Shown in pieces: positions 1-12,000 of a stretch of DNA of 64,000 nt. The notes below the pieces were generated by a model. It was not told the origin of the DNA and ran no database searches. It saw nothing but the letters and a program-made list of their open reading frames with translations. A program made the position numbers and the translations under genes. Positions within the stretch are counted from its first letter, which is position 1; every line of letters starts with the position of its first letter. The stretch is from positions 1,364,001-1,428,000 of the forward strand of contig CP084614.1 in the NCBI GenBank assembly GCA_025917655.1, read 5' to 3'. This DNA comes from Chlorella sorokiniana. Taxonomy: Eukaryota; Chlorophyta; Trebouxiophyceae; Chlorellales; Chlorellaceae.

Positions 1-2995
1 CGTGTCGGCCGCCTCTCTGCCAGGGGCGGCCCAGGAGGGGGGGCGGCGCCGGCGGCAGGGTTTGAGGCCGTGGGCGACCTCTACCTGCTGAACACCGAGG
101 AGCGCATGCTCAAGTTTGACCGCAAGGCTGCAGTGGGTCAGGTGAGGCGATGCATTATCAGCGAAGCTCTTCCCGGCTGGCCTCTGCAGCTCTGTTCCGT
201 CACTCCAAACCAAGCACGTCGTCGGTTCCCTTTCTTGCCTGCAGGTGGGCAGCCGCATCTGGACGGCCATCCAGTCTGGCCAGGCGGAGCAGAACCCCGC
301 GCTCCTGCTGGGAGCTGTGCTGCTGACGTACTGCGACCTGAAGCACTACAAGTACCGCTACTGGTTTGCGGTGCCGGCGCGCAGCAGCCCCGCAGCCCTT
401 CACCCTGGCAGGGCCCCCAGTCTCGCTGGCCCATGCGTTGGGCGAGCAGGCGGAAGCAGTGGCGGCAGGTTGCAGCAGCCATGTGACGACCGCGGGCCAG
501 CCTGCTTGGCTTGTTGTGGTGGGCCCTGGTGCAGAGGTGCAGACGGCTGCGCTCAGCGAATGGCACCGCCTGCAGCAAGAAGCCGACGGCAGGGGCGGAG
601 CGCAGCTGCTGCTGGCGGTGGCAGACAGCAGCTGCTTGGCAGAGCACCCCGGCTGGCCGCTGCGCAACGTGCTGTTGCTGGCGGCGGCGAGGTGGGGGCG
701 CGCCGCCTGCGGGTGCTGTGCCTGCGCCGGCGGCACGGCCGCCGACGCCGCCGCCAGCCTGGCGCTGAGCGTCGACCTGCCGCAGCTGCCCCCGGCTTCT
801 GCCCCACCCCTCTGGGCGGCTGGGAGCTCGGGAGCAGGGCCTGAAGGCGGCGCCGCGCTGCGCGGACCTGGGCCCCTCCATGGACCCTCGCCAGCTGGCG
901 GAGGCGGCGGTGGACCTCAACCTGCGCCTCATGCGCTGGAGGGCTGCGCCCTCGCTGGACGTCGGCGCCATCGCAGGCACGCCAGAGCAGAGGGGGCCGC
1001 AGCAGCTTCTGCGCTGCTGCAGCTGTGCGACCATGCATGCGCGCCAGCCCTGCAGCTGGCTGCTTGCCCTTCCCCACACACACACACCGCTGGCGCCGTG
1101 GCGCTGAGCGCAGCTGCGCCTTCCCGGCCGTCTTTCCTCCCGCTGCAGCCACGCGCTGCCTGCTGCTGGGCGCCGGCACGCTGGGCTGCTCCGTGGCGCG
1201 CTGCCTGCTGGGCTGGGGCGTGCGGCGGATCACGTTGGTGGACAGCTCTCGCGTGGCCTACAGCAACCCGGTGGGGGCGGCGCTGGGCAGGCTGTGAGGG
1301 GTGCGGTTGGGGCAGCTGGCTGTGCTGGGAGGGACGATGGCCCTGTTGGGGACCCGCTGCTTCATCCAGCTAAGAGGGGCGTGGCGACGCACGCCGCATG
1401 CTGCCTGCCATCCTTTTGTTACTCACCCCGCCCTTCTTGCCCCCCGCACCCGCCCCCATCTGCAGGTGCGCCAGTCTCTCTTCACCTTTCAAGACTGCCT
1501 GGACGGCGGGCGGCCCAAGGCGGAGGCGGCCGCCGAGGCGCTGGCAGCCGTCTTCCCAGGGGTGCAGGCGGCGGGGGTGCAGCTCAGCATCCCCATGCCC
1601 GGGCACCCCATCGCCGGGGGCGAGGAGCAGCAGGCGCGCGCCGCCGACCGGCTTTGCTGCACGGCGTCGGCTGCGCTGTGCGCGCCCAATCTTGCTTCTG
1701 CCGCCTCCCGCACCCACCCAACCGAGCTCTCCGCCGCGCAAGCTGCTTCAGCAAGACTGAGGCACAGGTGTGTCAGGCTGGTGCCGCTCCTGGCCTGCTT
1801 TGTGTCCCGCAGGTGCGGCGGGACATTGCGGCCCTGGAGGCGCTGGTGGACGACCACGACGTCGCCTTCCTGCTGACGGACACGCGCGAGAGCCGCTGGC
1901 TGCCCACCCTGCTGTGCGCGGCACGCGGCCGCCTCGCGCTCACCGCCGCCCTCGGCTTCGACGGCTTCATGGTGATACGGCACGGAGCCCCGCTGCCGCC
2001 AGAGGCGCCACGGGAGCAGGCCCCAGTGGGGCAGAAGGAGCGCCAGGAGGAGGAGGAGGCGCATGCACAGGAGGGCGCTGCAGAGGCGGCGGGTGAAGGC
2101 GGCGCCGACGAGGCCGCTGTCGAAGCAGGACCGGGGCAGCGCTCGAAGCAGGGGAATGCGGAGCAGTGATGGCTGGTGGAGGCCAAGCGCCAGACGAGCC
2201 CGAGTCCGCCCCAGCCGCTCCCCAGGAGAAGCAGCGGCCGCCCCGCCCCGGTTGCTGCCAGCAGGGGCGCCCCCTGCGCCTGGGCTGCTACTTCTGCAAC
2301 GATGTGGTGGCCCCCTCAACTCCACCGCCGATCGAGCGCTGGACCAGCAGTGCACAGTGGCCCGCCCAGGCCTCTCCGCCATTGCCGGCAGCCTGGCCGT
2401 GGAGCTGATGGCGGCGGTGGTGGCGCACCCGCTGGGCGCTGCGGCGCCGCCGCCGGGCACACCCGCTGCTGCTGCCGCCGCCAAAGCTGATGGTCCACCG
2501 CCGCTGGGTGACCCTCCACACATGGTGCGCGGCTCGCTGGCCGCCTTCTCGCAGCTGTGCCTGACGGGCCAGTCCTTCCGCCAGTGCACCGCCTGTTCCG
2601 AGGTGGTGGTGACGCAATACCGGCAAAGAGGCCATGACTTTCTGCTCCAGGCAAGAGGGGTGCTTTTTGAGGGCGGTTCCTGGGTTCGCACCTGCTCTGG
2701 CCGGCCCGCTGTGATTGCCCAGCCAAGGGCCAAACACGACTCTGCACACCCGTCGCCTGCCGCCACCATGCGCCCCACCCAGCAGGGCCTGCTGAGCCCC
2801 GCATCGCTGGAGGACTTGACGGGGCTCACCGAGCTGCACCGTGCCAGCGAGGCGGCGCTGGAGGCCTGGGGCTCGTCAGACGAGGAGGAGGGGGAGGGGG
2901 AGGGGGAGGGCGGCTGCCAAGGCGGCAGCAAGCCTCAAAATGCCAGCAGCGGGGATGCCACTGCCGCAGACGGGGACGAGTGGGAGGAGCTGTGA
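1..2995 (+). CDS. ATG7: Autophagy E1-like enzyme ATG7 (5' end outside window)
   Basis: ATG7 adenylates the ubiquitin-like proteins ATG8 and ATG12 and hands them, via a thioester, to ATG3 and ATG10 in the cytosol. The frame is already open at the left edge, so the start codon is missing. Family blocks appear in order: [11 protein letters not shown]; the exon from about 242 with IWTAIQSGQ and [19 protein letters not shown] near 640; [18 protein letters not shown] near 880; the nucleotide-binding loop [10 protein letters not shown] near 1155 followed by [24 protein letters not shown] near 1870; [12 protein letters not shown] near 2285; and the catalytic cysteine in [10 protein letters not shown] (Cys codon 2351-2353). 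The C-terminus is acidic ([11 protein letters not shown]). The frame slips by one base at the C-run 2311-2315 without a splice site, probably a sequence error, and a second slip lies near 390. Assignment to ATG7 rather than another E1 rests on the N-terminal blocks. Confidence 0.93.
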
Positions 2996-3081
2996 GTGCT
3001 CATGCGACAGGGTAAGCATCACCCAAGTAGTAAAGCAGGGGATTCCACTGCGTCCGCTCCAGCCAGCAACTTGTCACAACT

Positions 3082-3086
3082 TGTAA
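3082..3086 (+). terminator. TGTAA polyadenylation signal, ATG7
   Basis: TGTAA, the usual green-algal poly(A) signal, lies 87 bases after the ATG7 stop. Confidence 0.45.
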
Positions 3087-4086
3087 TAATACCCCTTTGG
3101 CTCCCTTTCGAACATTGCGCACAGTGAGAATAACGACTGAGCCACCACTACAGTCCTGCAAAAGTATCAGCCATGCCTGGCTGTGCAGCGTTCCTCCCCA
3201 CCCTCCTCTCCAGCTGCGACCAGGTGCCTCAGTGCTTCCCGATGGCAGAGTTGGCAAACAAACGCCCTACCGCACAGCAGGCGCAGCGCTTGGCAGTGCA
3301 GTGTGTCTTGTGCGTGCTGGAAGAAACGATCCCCCTGCTGAAGAGGAGCTCCAGCAGCTGGAGGCAGTTCAGGCAAGCACAGGGGGCCCTCAGGCTCTCA
3401 CCTGGGCTGCCCACTACGCACTGCAGCAAATGCCGCCAGCTCAGCAGCACACCCTGGGACGCATGCCGCTTCCGGACGTGCACCCCATGTCGCCGCCACC
3501 GGCCCACTGTGGCAGGGCCTGCAATGCCCGTGTTGCAGGAGGAGCTGACTGGGCGCACATAACGCCCGGCGCCAGCCTCCAGCGAGGCAGCTGTGGAGAC
3601 CTGGGGATGTCACAAGGGCGGGAGGGGGAGGGGCGGCCCACAGCCAACATGCAGTAGCAGGCAGCGGCAGCGGGGGGGGTCACAGGTGGATGTGGGGACG
3701 AGTTGTAGGAGCTGTGAGAGTCGGCTTTGCGGCTGCATCTGCATGCACACATGCCTGTCCAAATGTAATGCCTGCAAGCAAGCCAGCGAAGAGCTGTGAA
3801 CTTGTACCTTTCATGTACGTTCCTGAGGGTTTGCCCGCCTCAGGGTTTGTCCGCCTGGAGGGCTCGTGGGTGTGGCATTTGAGACGAAATCGCCCAATTG
3901 TTGTCAGAAGGTTTCTGGTGATATCCTTGGCGCTCTCGTCTCACCCCTTCAAGCTTCTTTTACTAAAAAGCTGCTGCTACGCGATTGCAAGCGTAGCAGG
4001 AAGTTCTTCCGGGCAAGCGGTCTTGGACTCACAAGCCAGCACCCCGCCAGACCGCCGCCGCCGCCCCGTCAGCCAGCCGCGTCGCC
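3087..4086. other. Intergenic stretch, no recognised gene
   Basis: This 1 kb lies between ATG7 and the first lipase gene. Open frames are present (for example 3173-3562), but none carries a recognisable domain or convincing splice pattern. It probably holds the ATG7 3' flank and the promoter and 5' UTR of the lipase. A further TGTAA occurs at 3764-3768. Confidence 0.4.
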
Positions 4087-7000
4087 ATGCCATCAATGCG
4101 CCTGTTTGGGCGGCCGTGGCACATGGCCTCTGACATGCTTCCCCTGCTGGGCGCCGTGCTCCTGGCCCCCGCCCTCGCCTTTCTCATCGCCTTCCTCGTG
4201 CTGCGCGGCGTGCACAAAGCGCCGCTGTGCGGCGGCCGCCATGCACGCCTGCGCGAGTCTGTGACGTGGGGCACGCCCGCCTTTGCCCTGCTGCACCTGC
4301 TGCTGGCGGCCGCCATGATCGCTGTGGGCATGCGCGGTGAGCTGCAGGGCAGGAGGGCGATGTGCAGGCTGGTCTGAGCCAGGCAGGGTCTAGGCATGCG
4401 GCGAGCCAGGGTGCCTGGTCGCCTCCCCGCCCCTGCAGGCGCGCCCTTTGAGCAGCGCAAGCGGCGGCTGATGGCTCCCGTGCTGCACGCCCACGTCGCC
4501 TCCTACTCCTGCTTCCTGCTCTTCATGATCTACTGCTTCGTGGTGGTGTACACGATACAGGTGGGCTGGCGGGGCTGGTGGGGCTGGCCCCACCCACGCC
4601 GCCCAGCCGCGCTGAAAGCACCCCCTGCCGACCAAAACCCACTCGCCCTTGTGCATACATGGCTGCACAGCAAGGCAGGTTGCCTGGCCTGTACTGGTCC
4701 ACGCGCGCCAAGGCCTGCCCATCCGCGCCGCCCTTTCCCCCACCCTGCCGCTCCCCTGTGTGCAGGACGAGTGCTGGCCGCCGCGCATGCTGCGCCTGGA
4801 GCGGGCTGGGCTGTGGACGGCGGTGGGCGTGTACCTGCTCATCCTGCTCGCCCTGCTGATCGTGTACAACGCGCTGGCCGGGCGCGACCCCCAGACGCGC
4901 TGGCAGCTGCGCATCATGGCCGCCGCCCGCCTGCTGGGCTGCTACGACGTGCTGGCTGGAGGGCGCCGGGGAAGAGTGAGGAGCGCCGCCGCAGCGCTGC
5001 CACCCGTGGCACGGCCGCTTCACATCCGTGTCTTCCGCCACCCAGGTTCCGAGCAGTGTCCTCAGACTACATGCACGCTGCCTGAGGCGCCGCACCTGCC
5101 CGGATTGTTGGGGTGCGCAGGAACGTGGGTGTGGCGCCGCTGCAAGAGCTGGCGGCCTCGTTTGCCCGCTACTTTGGGCTGGTGGACCTGGAGAAGATGG
5201 ATGTGGTGACCGGGCTGGCGCTGGCGCAGGTATCGCAGGTGCCGGGGGAGGGCTGGAGGGGGAGCAACCTGCAAGCGGGGTTCACTGCCTGCTTGGTGGC
5301 TTTGACTGCCTGCCCAGCGGCAGGCAGCGCAGCTGGGTGGCGAGTGCCGGCCATTCTGCCGTTCAGTGCCCGGCGGTGGCATCACTTGCAGGCCCAGCAG
5401 CGCAAGGCAGTGATCGCAAGAAGGCTGAGGAGTGCGGGTCTGCCTGTGCGGCATGAGTGGCGCCAGCTGGCGGGCTGCAGTGAAGGAGACCAAGAGCTGG
5501 GAGGGGCAGAGGGGGAGACATCCGGCGACAGCGGGCACGGCGCTGGCAGCAGCGGGCACGGCTCCAGCTCGTCTGTCGACCAACTCGACGAAATCAACCG
5601 GCTGCAGCAGGATGGCGGCGACGGAGGCTGTGCAGACCAGGCTGGGCTGGAGCGAGACTTGGAGGGCGGAGGGGCAGAGGATGCCTTTGCCCGCTGGCTG
5701 CGGGACACCTGCGGTAAGCGACCAGGGTGCATGCAACCACAGGCTCCACAATGCCCACCTCATTCACAAGCAGCGGCACCTGTCCTGGCGACTGCCCTCG
5801 TGCAGAGGGCAAGGAGCTGTGCCTGACTCCGTCGCGCTGGGGGGCTGAGTTGGCGCCTGAGCTGAGCCCGCAGCAGAGCGCAGAGATATACACAGGCACG
5901 CATGCTGCCATAAAGTCATGCCCAGTCAGCTTGCTTCGCATTGGGGTTACACAACAGTCGCGGTGGTGTTTGTCACTGCAACTTCTTGTGAGTGGTCAGT
6001 CAATCGCGGTGCCCTGGCGCAGGCTGCAGGGACTACGTGCCGTGCGCTGTGCTTCGAGATGCGGCGCGCTGGGCCCGCTTTGCTGTGGCAGCATGTGAGA
6101 CCCACTCCTGCTTGGTTGCAGCTGCTCGGGCCACAGCGCTGTCCTCTAAGAACTCACAGTGCTGTCGCAAGCCGCCCACTCCCTGCACCAGACGGCAGCA
6201 AGGCCTGGACGTGGAACCGCCCCCAGTCCTGCTACTGCCTCACCCCGGGTACCACAAAGCGAAGCGGCAGCTGCGCGCGCGCGGTGCGCCCCACCTCCGC
6301 GGTGCTGGCCGCCGCGCAGCCGCCTGTGCGGCAGAAGCTGCAGGAGGGCCGTGAGTACGTGGTGCATTACGTGGCGGCAAAGAAGGCATGGCAACTCGGG
6401 GGGGGATGTTGGCGGCAGCAGCGCACTGTCGAGGTGCTGCATAGGGGTGGAGAGCATGTGACGGAGGCGCTCCCAGCCTTCGTTTGCGCCAGGTGTTGCA
6501 TATCTGGTCAAAACCTTCCTGCATTCAAGCCTGGCCTTGTTTGCTGCCGCAGGTGGCGGGCGTGTCTGACGCCGACTTTGTCTACACCAGCTTTGCCAAC
6601 CAGGCTCTGGGGGCCACTCCATACAACATCACGCTGCACAGGCACGCCCGGCCCGGCCGCCGCGGTGCCTGCCTGCCTGCCCAGACCTGTCCCCGACAAT
6701 TGCATGCGCTGCTGCTGGGCGCAGGGCCTCGCGCACAGTGGTGCTGGCGCTGCGCGGCTCAAACTCCGTGGAGGACCTGCTGACTGATCTCATCGACCGG
6801 CCCGTGGACATCACTGGATGGCTGCCAGCCTCATTCATTCAGGTGATGGCAGCACCGCTGGCAGCCCACTTGCCTCATGTCGGTCTCAAGCCTGCGGAAT
6901 GCCAGTTCGGGCACCGAATCGGCTCAAACGCGCCGCGCCGCCCCCCACACACACAGGAGCACCCTGGGTGCGCCAGCGGCGTGTGCGCCCACATGGGCAT

Positions 7001-8528
7001 GTTTTCCGCGGCCAAGGCGGTGCTGCAGGACCTGAACGCCCACCAGATCCTGCCCACCCTGCTGACGGGGCGCCCCTGGCGGGGAAGGGCGCGCGCGGCA
7101 GCACGCCTGGCATGAACCCGACCAGCGCCAGCGACGCTGGCAGCAGCAGCGCATGAGCCGAAACACACAGAGGGCAAGCGACGCATCCGCTGGATTGGAA
7201 GGATGGCACAGCTCCAACCAGGACTGGAGCTCGCCCGTTCCATCCCCAGCCGCATCCCCGCTCCCCTCGCCAGCCATCTCGCCTGCTGAGAGGCGCAGCA
7301 CGGACAGCGCACACGGGACACGCCAGGCTGGCGCGGGTGGTGGTGGGCAGGAAGGCAGCACAGGGGCTGACCAAGCGCCCAACCAGCAGCCCACCCCCGC
7401 CGACCACGCGGGCATGCTGCGGGCGCGCGGGCTGGACTGCCGCGGCTGGCGCCTGGTGGTGACAGGGCACAGCCTGGGGGCGGCGGTGGCGGCGCTGGTG
7501 GGCCTGCACCTGCGAGACTGGTGCCACGGTGGGTCCGCCGGCCGGCGGGTCAGACCCCATTCGCCGGGTTTGCTCTGGCGGTGTTCTTGTGTGTGTGCCG
7601 ACGGCTCACCTCCACACCCCTCTGCTGCCCCAGACGTCAAGGTGTGGAGCTTCTGCCCGCCCGGCGGCATGACCACCGCCAACCTGGCTGCCGCGCTGGA
7701 GGGCTTTGTGACCAGCGTGGCGGTGGGCAAGGACGTGACCAGCCGCCTGGGCACCCTCACCTTTGAGCGCCTCATCGACCAGGCACGGCAGCGGCACGCC
7801 AGCAGGCCCGCAGCCCCAGGTTCTCAAGTCGTGTTGGAGGCGCGCGGCAGGCAGCCAAACTCCTGCTCGTCACAGGGCAAGCCTGCCGCCCCCCCCCGCC
7901 CCCTTTTGCCCATGCAGATGCTGGTGGCCCTGGCCCGCACCAAGCTGCACAAGCTGGCCGTGCTGCGCCACATCAGCTCGTCCCGCCTGCGGGAGCGGCA
8001 CCCGGCGGAGGTCTTCCACGCCGCCGACCGCATCCCGGCGGAGCCGCTGGCCGTACTGCGGGCGTACTTCTGCGCCAAGGGCCAGCATGCGGCCATGCTG
8101 CTGCCGATGCTGCCGCTGGGGCGCGTCATGCTGCTGCGCCGCCTCAAGGGGCGCCCGGCGCGGGCGGCAGGGCCAGGCTGCGCATGCGTCAGCAGAAGCA
8201 CGCACGCAGCAAGCATGGCTGGGATGCGGTGAGCTGGTCTGGAAGCAGGTTGCTGCACAACTGAGGGTGCATCGGCTGTGGCTGGCGGCGGACACGTCAG
8301 CGAGCTGGCCGAGGTGTCGCCCGGCCGCTGCGCCTGCAGGTCTGGATCCGCCCAGAGCAGATCGTGGATGAGGGCATCCTGCTGAGCAGGCACCAGGCCA
8401 GCGACCACTACATCGCCCGCCTGACCCAGGTGCTGGCCCAGCTGCTGGGCACGGCGGCGACTTGGGAGCCGGCGGAGGAGGACGGGCGGGCGGCGGGTAC
8501 GCCCCAGACAGCGCGTTCCCCAGCCTGA
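4087..8528 (+). CDS. sn1-specific diacylglycerol lipase-like membrane enzyme, copy 1
   Basis: Predicted class 3 serine lipase of the diacylglycerol lipase type, which cleaves the sn-1 ester of diacylglycerol at membranes. The N-terminus has four hydrophobic segments: after 4130 (LLAPALAFLIAFLVL), near 4275, near 4500 (SCFLLFMIYCFVVVY) and near 4830 (VYLLILLALLIVY). This matches the four-helix-plus-lipase plan of animal DAGL. The lipase core contains TVVLALRGSNSVEDLLTD (~6738-6790), the nucleophile elbow GHSLG (Ser codon 7471-7473), VAVGKDVTSRLG (~7718-7755, resembling the DAGL acid-residue region) and ASDHYIARL near 8400 with the likely catalytic His. The ATG at 4087 leads directly into the first helix. 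Many small GT-AG introns interrupt the gene. Copy 2 follows 545 bases downstream. Substrate is inferred from architecture only; a plant-type galactolipid or triacylglycerol lipase is the alternative. Confidence 0.85.
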
Positions 8529-9072
8529 CGGCACGTCGCAGAGAACAGGTGCTGCAAAAACTTGAATATCAGGCAGTGCTGCAAGCATGACATGAAAAGC
8601 TCTCGTGAGGGCTCGTTGAAAGGCTCCATGTCTTTTCGCCGGCGCACTGCATGTGGCTGCACAGAGGCGGCTGCTGCCAGTCTCATCATCCCTCCGTCAC
8701 CCGTCTTTGTGATACAATTGCATCCTGATTGAATTTTATCGTTTCACCCAGGGCAATCCAGTGTGCCCCAGGCTATTATGGCGCCTCTCGCTCCTTAGGT
8801 CAAGGCGCGGGCGAGAGGACCCGCGCCGACGCCTTCGATTATTCGATTCATTAAATGCAGGTCAGATGTGGGTTGCAGTCACGTGCTGAAGTCCTCAAAC
8901 TCCAGTCCTCTCCCGGCTCTGCCCCACCCTTGCCTCCCTGGTCGTGCCTGGTTGGCTTTGTTCTTGCAGGTGTCACTCAAGACTGCATGATCGCCTTCAT
9001 GAGCCGCCGGTAGCAATCTAGGGCAGCACTCCCACCGCCGCCGCCTGATTCCGTGCGACCACAGCGGCAGCC
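8529..9072. other. Spacer between the two lipase genes
   Basis: No coding signal on either strand. Part of it (about 8700-8860) is distinctly AT-richer than the neighbouring exons and probably contains the copy 1 3' flank and the copy 2 promoter. I saw no TGTAA here. Confidence 0.45.
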
Positions 9073-12000
9073 ATGCCGGCGCTGACTTTGTATGGCTCGG
9101 CCTACCACCTGGCAAGCGACACCATGCCCTTCCTGGGTATGCGGCCACAAGGCACAGCGGCATGCTTGCTGCCTCCAGCCTGTTGGTCTGCACCCAGCTC
9201 CCGCGCTTGCACTCAGCTCCCGCGCTTTGCGCCCGCGCAGGCGCCATCCTCTTTGTGCCGGCCAGCACGCTGCTCACCCTCTTCTCCGTGCTTCTGGCGC
9301 TGTTCCACGCGCCGCTCGCGGCCGCCTGCCCGCCCAGCCAGGGCAGGATCCGGGAGTCTGTGGTGTGGGGCATTCTGGGCATGTGCATCTGGACGGTGGT
9401 GGCGGCGGTGGCCATGGTGGCGGTGGGCCTGCGCGGCACGCCCTTTGAGCCCAGCAAGCGGCGAGCCATGGTACCGCTGCTGTACATCCAGGGCGCCAAG
9501 TGGGTGGCCTCCTTCTGCTTCGTCTGCTACTGCTTCTGGGCGGCGTACCACATCGAGGTGCGTGTGGGGGTGCGGGGCAGCTTCCCGGCAGCGCTGCGGC
9601 TGCCCCGTCCGCTGCCGCACAGCACCGGCTGTGGGAGAGCCGCTGCCGTGCGTCCTGGGGGGGCACGTCTTCTGCCTGGCGCTGCATGCCGCACAGCTGC
9701 CCCCCACCCCCATCCCCCGCCCACCCATGTGCTGCACCTTCCCCCTGGCTTCCCCTGCAGGACAGCTGCTGGCCGCCCAACCTGCGGGGCCTGGTGAAGG
9801 GCACGCTGTGGGCCGCGCTGGCCATCTACACCCTGCTCGCCCTCGCCTTCTACACAGCCCTCAATGCGCTGGCCGACTACGACGCGGAGAAGCGGTGGCA
9901 GATCCGGCTGAAGAAGCTGTCCCACGCGCTGGGCTGCTACAGCACCCTCACGCAGGCGGGGCCCGGCCAAGAGTGAGCCCCTGCTCCCAAGCGCAGCGCC
10001 GCGCATCAGCCGCGCTGGCTGCAAGGGGCGGGCCAGCAGGGTTCGGTGGAGGCCGGGTGGAGGAAACAGTGCTGCACTTATATTGGTTCCAACGGTCGCT
10101 GGCGGTGCCGCTGCCCCCCACCCGCTGTGCTGTGCAGGGACAGAGGCGACACGCCGCTGGAGGAGCTGGCGGCCTGGTTCAGCCGCTACTTTGGGCACGT
10201 GGACCTGGAGAAGTCAGATGTGGTGACCGGGCTGGCGCTGGCGCAGATACTGCAGGTGGGGCCAGGCGGGGCGGGGGCGCGTGGCTGCCGGCGGCAGCGG
10301 GGCCACCCGGCGCTTGCCTGCTGCCTGCCGCTGTGGCGCCAGTAGCGCTGTGCTCACCGTGCCAGAATGTTGCGCTCATGCCGCAGGTGCAGCAGCGCAA
10401 GGCGCTGATTGCGGAGCGGCTGCGGGCGCACGGCGCCGCTGCCAGCGCCACGCTGGAGCAGCACGGCATCTCCCCCAGCAGCCGGCTCGCTTCTCGCAGC
10501 ACCGGCGGCAGCGCGCCGTCGCCCACGGCAAGCCCAGGGGTGGGCGCCGGGAGGCAGGCTCGACGGAAGCGCAGCAGGCCGTGCTGCGGGAGGCACAAGC
10601 GGCTGAGCTGGCGGAGCAGGGCCTGGCTGCAGGCAACGGCCAGGCAACCCCCTCCAAGTACCCTGCTGCTGACGCGGGCGTGGATGTGGAGGCGCTGTTC
10701 CAAAAGTGGCTGCAGCGGGTGTCAGGTGGGGGCTGGGGGCGCTGCCGGATACCTTCCCCTCGCCCCAAACCCAAACCTGGCACAGCCCCGCTGGCTCGCT
10801 GTGCCCCTGACCCCCTCTCATCACTCACCTGCATCCTCCCGCGTGCGCAGCCGGCCCCCAGGAGGTGGTCACCCCTTCCCACTGGGGCGCACTGCTGGCG
10901 CCGCACCTCACTCCCAAGCAGAGCGCGGAGATATACACGGGTGAGGGGCGGGCGGTGTTGGGGCGCATGGCTGTGGGCGGCGCTGCCCGGGCCACGCCTC
11001 GGCCTGCTTGCGCTCCCGCCCGGGCGCTGCCCTGCTGCGCACGCATACGCTGCTCGGCGCTCACACTCTGCACCGCCCGCGACGCGTGCCAGGCTGTCAG
11101 CAGTACGCCAGCCTGGAGGAGCTGGTGCAGGTGCAGCGGTACGCTCCCTTCGCCGTCGCCGCCTACATGGTGCCCTTCAAGGGCAGGCCCCTGCGCAGCG
11201 CCTCGCAGTGAGTGGGGCGGCCGCCAGGCTCAGGGCTGCACATGCAAGCATGCAAGCTGTGGGGTACGTGAGGTACTGCTTGAGGGCAGGTCAAAGCTGC
11301 TGTGGAGGGCGGGCCAGCCGCGCGCCAGCCGCGTGCCCCGCCCCTCCTTGCAGGGTGCTGGCCTGCGCGCAGGAGCCGGCGCTGTCGCAGCTGGCGGGGT
11401 CCAAGGTCCGGGCCAAGCAGTACGCCGCGGTGCAGCAAATCAGCGGTACGAGCGACGCCGACGTCGTGTACCTCTCCTTTGCCAACCACGCCCTGGGCCT
11501 GTGCCCCTACCAGATACAGCTGGACAGGTGGGGGCAGGCGCAGCCCTGCCGGCCGCCTGGCAGCAACTCGCAGCCTCACCCTTCTGCCTGGGCAGCTGTC
11601 GGGATGTCGGGGTGCGCTGCTGCGCTGTGATGTTGTCTGGTACTGCCGGCCGGACTGCGCGGCCTGATTGGCGGCGTCCTGAGCCTACCCCCACACACCC
11701 AGGGCCTCCCGCACCGTGGTGCTGTCTGTGCGGGGCTCCAACTCCATGGAGGACCTGCTGACCGACATGATGGACCGCCCCGTGGACATCACCTCGTGGC
11801 TGCCAGCCTCTCTGCTGAAAGTGAGCAGCCGCCTGTGTGGGACGGCAGCTGTGGCACTGGTTTGGTATTTGTTGCAGCTGAGTTTGACTTTCATGTCCCC
11901 CCTCCCCCCCCACACACAGGAGCACCCGGGCTGCGCCAGCGGCGTGTGCGCCCACATGGGCATGTTCTCGGCGGCCAAGGCGGTGCTGCAGGACCTGAAC

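Noticed and set aside
1489-2931. 480-codon minus-strand open frame
   Set aside because: Antisense shadow of ATG7 exons; no domain and no splice logic.
3173-3562. 130-codon frame downstream of ATG7
   Set aside because: No recognisable motif; competing frames of similar length overlap it.
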